From Aphis gossypii (Eukaryota; Arthropoda; Insecta; Hemiptera; Aphididae), in the NCBI RefSeq assembly GCF_020184175.1, contig NC_065532.1, positions 14,260,001-14,324,000 of the forward strand: a stretch of 64,000 nucleotides of DNA, written 5' to 3'. The notes under the pieces are model-generated. The model worked only from the letters and a program-made list of their open reading frames with translations. It had not been told where the DNA came from and ran no database searches. The stretch's first letter is position 1. Each line of letters opens with the position of its first letter. The position numbers and the translations under genes are program-made. Below are positions 13,791 to 23,790 of the stretch, piece after piece.

Positions 13791-15098
13791 ACACGTGTTT
13801 CTAAGTGTTCCTACACTAACAGTAGGTGTACTCGTATCTTTAATACATTAATTTCGAAAAAGAAACATAATGAGTTACACAAAATAAGGTTTGTGTCTCT
13901 CTTGTAAAATTCGAATTTCGACGTATTTTATATGTATTATATATTATAATATATTAAAACAATTGTTTAAAGCGTATAATTAAGCAATCTCCTACGACTA
14001 ACCTCAGAATGTGTGTGTATAATCGATGATGAATCCATTATTATTATTGTCGACGTAGCTAGGTATATGAGATGTGATAACGGCTCAGTGCTTGCGGTCC
14101 TGCGGTGTTTGAAGTATAGATCACTGCGTTCTAACTACGACTGGCATATTTAATCTTGAGATTCGAGTATAGTTAAGATAAGATAAAACGCATCAAATAA
14201 TAATAACCAATAGAAAAATAGTATAGTATACGTCAGTGGCGCGCTGATTGGCTGTATAATGCGAAGACCCACAAATAATACGCCCAATGTTGTTATTGTT
14301 CGATAATTATTATGATTGTTATCATTAAACGACGTTTCACTATTATTATATAATATATTTTTTTATTATTTTAAGAATAATGATATTGATGTGAGAAAAA
14401 AATTATCTATACGTATATTTTATGATAATTTATAAACACCTTAAATTATTATTATTTTGCGTATAAGATATGTACACTTTAAAGCATTTTATGATCGAAA
14501 AAACTATAGTATAAGACAAAGAAACAGCCCCACCCACAATTTGCAAACAACTATCCACTGGGAGGTGGAGCACGCAGGTGACAACTAGTAAATATTATAA
14601 AATCATATAGATATCAGAGATACGAGTACTTAAGTCTAAAATAATAATATTTTAAAAAGAAGAGTTATCTTCACTTTTTACGTGAAACTCGTACAAGTGT
14701 TAGGAATTGTTTTAAAAGTAAACCGTTAAAATATCAAAACGGTCTGTCTTTAAACTATCTAAATATATTATTAAAAATCCATAATATTGAACAATGCTTC
14801 ATGGTCGTCGAATATCGATGTGTGCAATGCACCAATAAAACATAATACCTATATAATACCTCGAGTAACGAATAAAAGGTTTGATGTATATAATTTAAAC
14901 AATATTATCGGCCCGCGTTTTATAATAATATAATAATATTATAAACGTCACTTTTATACGGATAAGTGTATAGTTGTATTGCGCACGTCACGATTAGTTT
15001 GGACTATAAATCGTTATAATAGGTACGTATAATACTTTAAACGATGAAACAGATTAGAACATAATAAAAATTTGAAGATTATGAAAGTGATAATTTCA
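13791..15098. other. AT-rich non-coding stretch
   Basis: No coding or RNA gene is seen. A small balanced patch near 14515-14590 (agccccacccac ... gggaggtggagc) has no paired ends and no frame of interest. Confidence 0.5.
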
Positions 15099-15770
15099 GA
15101 AAAAAAAAAAAAAAAAAACACTTATCGTCTATAGCGACGTATAATATAATATACGTGTACCCAGTTAGAAACTTTGAGCCCGTGTAAACCGCGATTTTTC
15201 CCCATCGCGATCGCCTGTTTTGGATCACTCGAACTACATGTACCGTATACGCTTATATATACGGCTCGGCGGTGGTAGAGCTGTGTTTGCTTAAAGTGAG
15301 GGTGTGTGTGGTGCGGATGTATGACAAGATTGTTGCGATAGGAAAACGAATTGTTACACAGCATAAACGCACCCGAACAAACGTTATGTATATATAACCG
15401 TATATGGGCGAGCGTGTGTGTTTTCTAGTGTTTGCACGTCTCTCGTTACGCTGTTATCTCTTGTTTTGATTTCACAAATTGGCGTGCTCCAGGATTAACT
15501 CGGCGACGACGTCGTTGGAATTAAAGGATTTTTGGTTCGCCTGTGTTTTTTTTTTTTTTTTTTTACTCGAAAATTCGCTCTAATACTACGTGCGTGTGCG
15601 CGTATATCCGGCACTCGGTCGGTCTCGGTGTGTGCTTGGAACCCACAGACGTCGGCAGATTTTAAGAGCTCGCTTTTTCCCCTATCTATTTTTTTTTTTT
15701 TTGCGCTCAAACGCCATAAACTTTATATTGTATTGTAAACGCCGTGTTCTAAAACTCGATACGCCACAAA
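15099..15770. other. Poly-A tract followed by CpG-rich patch
   Basis: A 19-base A run at 15100-15118 precedes a block of raised G+C with CpG and GT/TG-rich text (gggtgtgtgtggtgcgg near 15299) and T runs at 15546-15564 and 15690-15702. Frames on both strands of 61-80 codons overlap and carry no motif; several simply read through the homopolymers. A promoter or 5' UTR is possible. The nearest coding candidate starts about 1 kb to the right, at 16768. Confidence 0.3.
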
Positions 15771-16600
15771 AATAGAAACTTCATTATTCGTGCGCACAAT
15801 ATAATATTTATGATAACTTTATCGAAAACGTCTGTGTGTTCCTGTATTACATAAGGATATTAACCACTTCACTCGTTTAACCCCATCCCTACGATATTAT
15901 GTTATTACTTTTTATATTTACTATGTACAAACAAATTTAGAAGACCCGATGTAGAGATAGCAGTATACGTATATATAATATTATGTGTACCGTCGAGTGT
16001 TTTTACCGTTTTCGCCTTTGTGTTGTGCGCAGACCGTGTATTTCGCATTATTTTTTTTTTGTTTTTATCAACTACTCGAGAACCAACCAGAGTACCAATT
16101 TCCGTTATAATTCCCTGCAATGACGGGCCAAACCATAATTTAAGCTGTGTCTGAACCACTGGATAAGGTAAAATTTTAAATACTTAAATACTTGCCAAAT
16201 GACATAACCTGTCGTATCGGTTATTTTTCCGTTTTGTCCACAAATCACCTTTTTGTAAAAATTGTATTTTGCTGTTCAGTGTCCACACGTTGAATATTTT
16301 AAGTACTTAATAAACTCTACTTCAGAATTGTATTTTTTTTTTATTTTTTTTTTTTTTGAATTTGTAAAGTCGTCTTGATACTAGAAAATTATTTATTTAT
16401 TTACAATAAATTTTTGTGATTTCAAAAAATGATTATTATTATTTTTTTTTCTTATTTACATATACATTTATTCTCGCCATAAAAACAACAGATGAAATAT
16501 TGTCGTCAAGAAAATGATTTTCCAATGTTAAAATATATTTGTTCATATTTGCCAAACAAATAGGTATTTCGTCATTACTATTCTGAACGTTCTACCGTAT
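15771..16600. other. AT-rich non-coding stretch
   Basis: An 84-codon minus-strand frame (15905-16159) is open but has no recognisable motif. Its upstream end coincides with a cagtggttcagac word (minus strand) that resembles a hAT tip, but no partner end was found. T-rich runs lie at 16331-16355. Confidence 0.4.
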
Positions 16601-16615
16601 ACATCTCATCTGCAG

Positions 16616-16626
16616 TATATAATAAA
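16616..16626 (+). promoter_or_regulatory. TATA-like box upstream of the 88-codon frame
   Basis: The word tatataataaa lies 142 bases before the ATG at 16768. That would leave a 5' untranslated leader of about 115-125 bases if transcription starts about 25-30 bases downstream. TATA-like strings are frequent in this AT-rich window, so only its position makes it notable. Confidence 0.25.
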
Positions 16627-16767
16627 TAGATTATGTCTCAAATCGTAGAATTAAATAGTTTAAGACAACTCAACAAAAAATACAGCTCTTGTCTAAATAT
16701 AACATTGAAACATGAATTCGTAGTTGAAAAACCGAGCTCAATTAGGAAGACCGAATGCTTGTAAAAC

Positions 16768-17034
16768 ATGGCATTCGGGAATTATGAATTTGCAACAAAG
16801 TCAACACATCCTTTAGTAATAACGACCGAAGAAGCATGATGTGTGCAAGAAGAAGTCGAAGTTAAAGGTGATAGTTATGCCGCTGTAAAGGCAACAGCCG
16901 AAGAAACGTGTGTGCAGGAAGACCTGAAAATTGAAAGTGATCGTTTAGCCGTTAGAAAAGAAAAACCGAAACGCCGATCACTATGTAAGAGCATGAAACG
17001 ATTTTTCAGGCGCATGTTTTGTTGCGGTGCATAG
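16768..17034 (+). pseudogene. Small single-exon gene interrupted by one in-frame TGA
   Basis: From ATG 16768 the frame runs 89 codons to TAG 17032-17034, with one interruption, TGA at codon 24 (16837-16839). An in-frame TAA at 16762-16764 fixes the 5' limit. The product would be acidic in the middle, and its last 23 residues are strongly basic (KPKRRSLCKSMKRFFRRMF) before a final CCGA. The double Cys beside a basic helix resembles palmitoylated or membrane-anchored tails, but that is inference. Residues 21-35 and 45-58 are an internal repeat (EEA-stop-CVQEEVEVKGD versus EETCVQEDLKIESD), which supports the frame being or having been coding on both sides of the stop. The second copy has one codon fewer at that point. 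I do not recognise the family. It may be a young pseudogene, a read-through gene, or a sequencing or allelic variant. Confidence 0.5.
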
Positions 17035-17256
17035 TTTAAGCCTTTTCGTGTTGTTAAATACTTAATTTAATTTATTTTAATATATTTTCGTTTTATGCAT
17101 CAGAGGTGTAAAGTTTATTATAATATAACGGGCAAACAATCAAAAAAAATAATTGAGTTAGAAATCGTATATTTTTATCAATCACCTATGCCTGAAATAA
17201 AAGACGGAGTTATTGTCATTACTTAGGAAATATAACTAAATGTATCATCGCCTGAA

Positions 17257-17262
17257 AATAAA
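17257..17262 (+). terminator. Candidate poly(A) signal AATAAA
   Basis: AATAAA lies 223 bases after the stop codon of the 88-codon frame and is followed by a T-rich stretch (17272-17281). It is the plausible 3'-end signal for that transcript, although the hexamer is common by chance at this base composition. Confidence 0.25.
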
Positions 17263-18790
17263 TTAATGTTATTTTTTTTTCAATATTATAAAGAGCATAG
17301 GTACAGTTTAATTTTATCGGAAATATAGTGTTATTGACTGATGTCAATTCTTTGATTTTCGTATTTGCCGATAACGTATATGTGTATATAAATAAATAAT
17401 AATGTGCTTAAACACTAAGACATACTTTTCTTGGAATATATTTATTAAGTATTTAAGTTAAGACAGAGGTTGATTAAAAGAACTGAACTTTAATACTCGA
17501 AACCTTTGATTTATTTATTTCAAAAATCTCTACACTTCTTTATAGAATCGCATCTGAACATTGCACATTATACAAAATATAAGAACCGATTTTTTACTAG
17601 TAGAACCGTACATTTTCTTGTAATTTATAGCATTTATTAAATAAATTTAAATATTATGATTTTTTTTTTTTTTTTTGTTTTTGATATAATAAATTGTATA
17701 TCACACTATCACTCGTCGTATAACATTAAACGCATCAGCGCTCAACGCCTGGCAAACGTTATCCTTTATTTATTTTTTATTTTTTTTAGAACCAAAACAA
17801 AAACCAGAAACTAAAATCAAACAGCCTAAAGGTTTCAACTTCCGAGTTAAATCAACAGCTATTTTATATATATATATATAAAATAATAAATATTGTCAAA
17901 ATAATTCTACGAATTATATTTCTAGTTTATCCTTTATCCTCGTACGACTATCCAGAACAACGCGAGCAAATATTTTCATTTTCAATTTCTAAATTGAAGT
18001 TATCTATCTACTTTAAGGCTACACAAAGTATTTCCACGATATTTTTTGTCCTTTACTCAGAATTGTTTTTCGAATTCAATCAGATTCGAATTTAAATATA
18101 CAGTTTCCTACAGTACCGGATCACAGAACTATAGTATATATTACATTTTTTAAGCAGTATAAAGCATCGAAGCATCACATTAGTTTTATGCATGCACATT
18201 ATCCATGTAGGTATATTGTATATTTTTTTTATATACCAATAAATATACCGGTATGAGTGTGTGTTTTTGATGCTATAACTATTGTCGTTGCTTGATTCTA
18301 CGAATACAACTGTCACACATAGTGAATTGTTAACGATTTCAAAGTCTATCACTCCTTTGTTAGATTCCATTTTTATTTTTTATAATGTATAGATAAATTA
18401 TTTAGATATTCAATAAAAAACTTTTTGTTACAATATGCATTTTAATATTGTTGTTAGCATGAGTATGTTTATAATTAATAATATAAATATAAAAAAAAAT
18501 TGAAAAAAAAGTCGGTTTTCAAAAGAAAAATATATTTTGAAAATATCTTAGTCAAAAACCGTTTACCTACAATAGTAAACATCTAGATAAACTACAACTA
18601 TACGTTATATATTATTAGAGTGATTGACAATCGATGTATTTCAGATAATAAACAATCAAAAATGTTATTTCAAATTATTCCCGTTGATAAAATATAAGAA
18701 TGTAATTTTAATTCTTTACACATTTATGTACTATATTGTATGGCTATATTGTGTATATTAGTTATTGTATTGTATAGATTTTTTTTTTTT
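17263..18790. other. AT-rich non-coding stretch
   Basis: T runs lie at 17661-17676 and 18780-18790, and an (AT)n run at about 17864-17880. A 92-codon minus-strand frame at 18092-18370 has no motif and is compatible with chance. The T run at 18780-18790 could be the poly-A tail (minus strand) of the retrotransposon fossil to the right. Confidence 0.45.
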
Positions 18791-18791
18791 A

Positions 18792-19186
18792 TCAACTACA
18801 TTGTTTTTCTCTTTTTTTATTTTTATTCAACATTCTCTTTTAACTATATGGTGTTATCCACCTTTGTCCTACATGACTAGACCTCCATAGGACCCTTTAC
18901 ATGTGCTTTACTCGCATTAACTGTCATACTGTATTCTGTCTATCAATCTCTTCTTCGGTTTTCCTCTACCTCCATTTTCTTCTACATTAATTTCTATAGT
19001 CGCTTTCACTACCTTTATGTCACCTCTCCTCATAACATGACTGAACCATCTCATCTCAGTTTATTAATTTTCATTTTTACTTTTTTCTTTTTCATTAATT
19101 TGTAAATTCTACATTATCTTTAATGAATATTATTTTTTTTTATCCTAACCTTTCTAGTCACACCACTAGTATATTGTTTCAACATC
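18792..19186 (-). mobile_element. Non-LTR retrotransposon 3'-end fossil
   Basis: Read on the minus strand, this block carries the C-terminal tail motifs found downstream of reverse transcriptase in several LINE clades (RTE and related). First comes SGVTRKVRI at about 19143-19167. After a frameshift comes RWFSHVMRRG at 19022-19051, then a GRGKPKKR box. The family pattern is GVTRKDRI ... RWFGHVMRR ... GRP.KRW. A T run at 18780-18790 would be the poly-A tail. The reverse transcriptase and endonuclease domains are absent, so the copy is 5'-truncated, as LINE copies usually are. It abuts the tRNA-headed repeat on its right. Confidence 0.7.
18917..19167 (-). pseudogene. Relic of LINE reverse-transcriptase tail
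   Basis: The frame 18917-19051 on the minus strand gives 44 residues starting RWFSHVMRRGDIKVV, containing a Gly/Arg/Lys-rich box (GGRGKPKKR) and ending at TAA. The upstream piece SGVTRKVRIKKNNIH at 19123-19167 lies in another frame, so at least one indel separates them. In intact relatives the two motifs are about 30-40 residues apart in one frame, and the distance here agrees. Stops and the frameshift show long inactivity. Confidence 0.65.
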
Positions 19187-19202
19187 AAAAAAAAAAAAAA
19201 AA

Positions 19203-20163
19203 ACATGACCAAGTGGGTAACGCTCTGCTGTCATAGTAGGTCACTATAATTGATGTATTAAATTTGAATCCAATGATAGCTATCATTTGTATACGAAAAA
19301 CGATTCTGAACGGAGATAATTTATCAATCCAGAATATGTTTCCCAGTGGGCAGTGAAAAAGGTAGTTTATATTTTAATGACCTTAATATCCTAAAATTTA
19401 AGTTCTTGTACTAAATGTCAACTCAAAATTGCGCCATGTATTCTTATAATTTTTTTAATCACTATAAGGCTTGTATTTTTATTAAATTTTCAAGTATTTT
19501 GACTTGACCGAAAAAATTATCAATATTTAAAAAAAAAACAAAAACGAATATTTTAAATGCCTCTAAATAGCCTTAAAAATAAGCGAAATATTTTCAAAAT
19601 TAAATTTTATCAACAAAATGCCAATTTAAAGAACTGGTGAAATTTTCAAGTATCTACTACGACCTACACTTTTTTAATAATAGCAAATATTGAAAATCGT
19701 TCGAGGATAAATAGTTATCGTTACTCGATAACGTAAAAATTTTAAATTCAAACTCTTATATAACATTTTTCCAATAATAAGGTTTCAAGTTTTCTTTATA
19801 TAGCTATTTGAAAGAAAACTTATGGAAAACTTAGTGTTGAATTTTTTAACTTAAGATAAAAATACAAAAACTTTGATGAATTTTCAACTACAAAATTTCT
19901 TGTAAATTTTCGCAATTTTGACATGTTTCGTAAGAATTTGAACTTTAAACACTATAAAAAATTTGGGGCAAACGATTTTTCATTTTTTTTTTAACTCCAA
20001 TAAGAATAACTTATAAGAACCTTGTACTACATTTTACACCCTTTTTTTGTTTTTCCCGATTTTTTTTTTTTGAAAACTACTGGAAAATTAAAAAAACACA
20101 CACACACACATCATCGTAAAACTAATACAATTATCACTTTGTTCAGAATCTAAAAAAAATAGA
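19203..20163 (+). mobile_element. tRNA-headed dispersed repeat (SINE-like)
   Basis: The left end carries a tRNA-like pol III promoter (A box tgaccaagtggg, B box tttgaatcc). A unique-looking body follows with gaaaaacgattctgaacgg near 19295 and a right end cagaatctaaaaaaaatag near 20145-20163. A second, partial copy of the body and right end is at 33341-33625, which shows that it is dispersed. At about 960 bp it is long for a SINE and could be composite or carry nested insertions. It begins directly after a 17-base A run (19187-19203) at the edge of the LINE fossil. Confidence 0.55.
19206..19272 (+). promoter_or_regulatory. tRNA-derived pol III promoter (A and B boxes)
   Basis: tgaccaagtggg (19206-19217) matches the A-box pattern TRGCNNAGYGG with one change. 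tttgaatcc (19264-19272) matches the B-box core GGTTCGAATCC with three changes, two of them at the leading GG, which here is aa. The text between, acgctctgctgtc, reads like a tRNA anticodon region. No clean acceptor stem can be formed, so this is a tRNA-derived SINE head and not a tRNA gene. Confidence 0.55.
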
Positions 20164-20879
20164 TACTATGTACTATTTTAGTTATTAATTTTTTTTAAAT
20201 ATATTATATAACTTTTAACATTTGTATTTTTATATTTTTTTGCTACACATAATTGTTATTAAAAATAGTGTTAAACATATTTTATAAATACCTCTGTATA
20301 GAATATTTAAATATTAAATAATTATTATGCGTAGTTTATTCATTTTCACTTATAATAAACCTTTAACTTATAGGTTATCGTGATGGCTGTGACTTTGTTA
20401 AGTTATAATAAGCTTTAAAGCTACTTACGGATAATTATTATTTTTACTGCTCTGTCTGCTCTATTGAAATATTTTGGCACTAAATCTTTAAATTTCTATC
20501 AGTTGAAGCCTCTAATTAAGTATCCACTTAATTTGTTTCAATACATATAATATTACGTATACTTATGTCATTTACGCTAAAACAATTAAACATTGTGACT
20601 ATATATTATAAATAATTAATTAAAAATTTTTATACATTAAACATTTTAGTTTAATTTTTTTTTGACATCTTAAAATACTATCTAAAAAAAATTAAAAGTA
20701 ACATCTAAACTTATAAAAAAATACATAATATTATGAAGACACTTTGTGTAAGTAAATATGATATTATGATAATATTATGGCTTAGGCTTTGCACATTTTT
20801 TACTCATTCAATCCAAATATGAATAAAAAGCATTATATAATATTTAAACAATATTTTTAGCATTAAAAAGATAATATTG
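20164..20879. other. AT-rich non-coding stretch
   Basis: Very AT-rich, with no frame, repeat end or RNA recognised. Confidence 0.55.
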
Positions 20880-21720
20880 CACGGATATAATATTTACATA
20901 CCCATTTTAATCGTTTCGTCGTTGTTTCGTCGGCTATAAATCTAAAATAATATTTAATATTTAGCTATCAACATCGACATCGATCGAATCGGCAGGCAGT
21001 AGTGCAAACAGTATATTTATCGACGGTTGTTTATTTTCGATTTAATGTCTACTATAGCTAGTATAACGATGTTTTTCTTACTTACTTTATTTTTCTTGTT
21101 TTTTTTTTCGATAAAAACTCCCATCTCTAACTTTACACATATTACAATAATTTATAGGCGAAAACCGACCGCCCACCGTGTTTTGAAAGGCGAATATATT
21201 TCCGTCCGGCTGACTTTGGACAGTGATTGTATCTAAAACGTTCTATAAATAAACATTATAACACAGTGACGATGAAACACACCGCGACCGTACACAGTTT
21301 AAACACACAGATATATATTATATATATAATATATATACTTTATTATACTCGGAGTAGTTCGAGTAAACACACAAAAGTAATTGGACAGCACGCCGCTTTT
21401 GACCACGACTGTACGCGGTGTCAGTGGGAGATCGATTTAATGTAACGAGTGGCTTATTCCGAGCTTATCTCTGGACAACAATATATTATGCTATAAGCCC
21501 GACGCGAATGGAAGACCTGATGGTCAAGCTGCAGTAGGGGTGACTAATTCTGACGTTAAGAACGGCAAATTAAAATAAAATAAAATAAAAAATAATAATA
21601 GTATAAAGGGAAAGAGAAAAAAATAACAAAAACCCGACACTAGAATATTTAATAATTAATATTGTTTTGTATACGTCACGCACAAGCAATCACATGACGT
21701 AATAACTCGGTCGTTTCGTA
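20880..21720. other. CpG-enriched patch, possible promoter region
   Basis: G+C and CpG rise here (caacatcgacatcgatcgaa near 20969, ggcaggcagtagtgc near 20991). A 45-codon frame at 21441-21575 on the plus strand has balanced composition (KPDANGRPDGQAAVGVTNSD) and ends at TAA inside an AAAAT-repeat run at 21571-21592. It has no ATG, so it could only be a terminal exon. Two ATG frames of 69-72 codons upstream show no motif. The identity is not known. Confidence 0.3.
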
Positions 21721-22974
21721 TCGGACGTGCGGTATTACATAAGTAAGTAACTATGTTTAAAAGGACTTCACATTTCTGACTTTGACCGTGATAATTTGTA
21801 AACAAAAAAAAAAATCAATATTTCGGCGACAATGTCATATCCGTTTTTCAAAATAGTTAAATTATATAAAATTATTATTAATAATAATGTACGTTGATAT
21901 ATTTTTAATTAATTTATATTAAACACACACAACTATATACACATCACTATAATACGATTATTGTACAACAGTGATGAATAAGTAGTATACTTATGTACTG
22001 TACCTAGTGTACCTACTACTTGTTGATTTGACACTGTTTACTAGAAATTGATTAAGAATATAAGAACTAAGTAGGTAGGTACTCGTTTGCGATGAAAGAA
22101 GGATACCTAGAAATTAAATAATTTATAGAGTAAACATGATAACAATGTTAACGAAAACTTGAAATAATAAATTATTTTTATTTTTATTGATATTTTTAAC
22201 ACTTTGAAAATATTTTATGTACTTGATGTACTTACTGACTACGTAATGAATTAAAAATAACGAAATATTCGAAAATATTTTAAATTATAATATTAGCCAA
22301 CTACAATTATAGCTCTCTTGTTTCCTTCATCGACATTTATATAATTATAACACTATTTATCTAGTATTCTAGTATCATGTATAAAGTTTCAACCTTGCGA
22401 TTCAATAGAGCCAAAAACTGTTTTATTAGTGTCTATATTTACTAAAATATATACTCAAACAGTGATTTTCCCTAAACAATTAGTGCCGAAGATTTGTGAA
22501 ACAAACACAGACATCATTCAAACCATACATGGACGTTAGAAGTTTACTATATATGTTTGTGAATATGACAAATAACTTTCAGTAAGACAGTTAACGCATT
22601 TGAATTTTAAAATTTAAAAACAAAAGAAATTTAAAAATTCATATCATAATGAAAAATCGAGATATTTTTTATAGATACTGTGTTAAAATTTAAGACTACG
22701 TATAATGTATGTTTCTTTTATTCTTTTATCTGTATTGTAATAATAATATGGATTAAAATAATTTAACAAGACGGTAATTAATAAAATTTATACGTACCAA
22801 ACGTGTAAATAATGATAATTTCAATCAATATTATTAATTGTAAAAATATATACATTAAGATTTAAAGCAGTTGTGTAATTCTGGAAATCTTATATCGATC
22901 TAGTCCTATACAATAGTGTTTACAGAGTATGTGCCATTAAAATGTATAGTATATATAGGTACCTACAGTTACTT
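21721..22974. other. AT-rich non-coding stretch
   Basis: No gene is seen. The stretch is notable only for several GTACCTA/TAGGTA words (about 22000-22082 and 22955-22968), including the palindrome taggtaccta. Confidence 0.5.
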
Positions 22975-23393
22975 CGAGATTAATACCAAATAATAAAGCC
23001 GATTTCCGCCGGAATACAACTCCACTTTCCTGGCACCCCATTTCGGAATTTTTGATTAAAACTAAGGACTTTTGTTTAAGCTATACCTTTTTATATCGTA
23101 CTAGTACAATCATGCGTAAAAACGGTTTGTTGTAGAACTGAAATTTTTTTTTTCGATTTCGCATTGAAAACATAAACGGTCATCGTCGTCGACGCTTTAT
23201 AATAATATATATTTACCTGCACATTTACCAAACACTGTACGGTCTGTAATTTCGTATACTCTGTCAGCGTTTCAAATATTTCACCACGACGTGTCGCCGA
23301 TATCCACATCCGGTGTAATATTTCAAACCGACCGTAGAAATAGTAAGGCTGTTAATTTTGACGCCGTCGCCATAATACGAACGTGTGCCTGTA

Positions 23394-23400
<7 letters not shown>

Positions 23401-23427
<27 letters not shown>

Positions 23428-23428
23428 T
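23401..23428. repeat. AAT microsatellite
   Basis: About nine tandem copies of ATA/AAT, preceded by a short (TA)n run at 23391-23400. Confidence 0.9.
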
Positions 23429-23463
23429 AACGTAGGTAGGTAATATATAACGCCGTAGTGGAG

Positions 23464-23527
23464 ATGAGCCAACCGTTTACCGGGTCGGCGGCCGAAGCCA
23501 CGAAGGCGGCGTCGTTCCTGCGGGACA
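23464..23527 (+). CDS. Candidate first coding exon (short, GC-rich)
   Basis: ATG 23464 opens a frame of 22 codons to TAG 23530-23532, reading MSQPFTGSAAEATKAASFLR and then DS. Composition is protein-like (Ala, Thr and Ser rich, no low-complexity DNA), and an in-frame TAG at 23437-23439 limits it upstream. A possible splice donor, ACA|GTTAGT, lies at 23527/23528, just before the stop, so it could be the first exon of a spliced gene continuing to the right. No acceptor partner was identified and I do not recognise the protein. Chance in a GC-rich patch is a real alternative. Confidence 0.2.
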
Positions 23528-23790
23528 GTTAGTTTTTATGTACCAGCCCGTGTGATATTAGGAAAATTATTCTAATTTCACACCGCCCGAAACTCGTGAC
23601 GGTGGGCAGTTATTTTTTACGATCCGTACACTATATCCTCCGACGAGAGGATTATATTAAAAAAAAACCACCCCATCGCTAGATAATTTTTATAATTAAC
23701 CACGATAATATCATATATTTTAAGCTCCCGGTCGTAAGCGTTGGGTCCGGGAATATTTTCTATATATATATATATATAGTAAAAGCAAAG

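Larger units (their letters stand above)
22975..23790. other. CpG-rich patch with AT and AAT microsatellites
   Basis: A raised-G+C block holds an AAT array (23401-23428) and an (AT)9 run (23761-23778). Text such as ggcggccgaagccacgaagg at 23488-23507 and cgacgagaggat at 23641-23652 stands out from the background. It contains the short ATG frame described separately. A promoter with a first exon is one reading, and a non-coding island is another. Confidence 0.3.

Noticed and set aside
14233..14559. cagtgg ... ccactg pair that could be hAT ends
   Set aside because: Only the terminal six bases match and the flanks gtatacgt and ggaggtgg do not form a duplication.
16100..16162. Minus-strand cagtggttcagac, resembling a hAT tip
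   Set aside because: No partner end and no target duplication could be found to the left.
19203..19275. tRNA gene
   Set aside because: A and B boxes are present but no acceptor stem pairs, and the sequence continues into a dispersed repeat. It is a SINE head.
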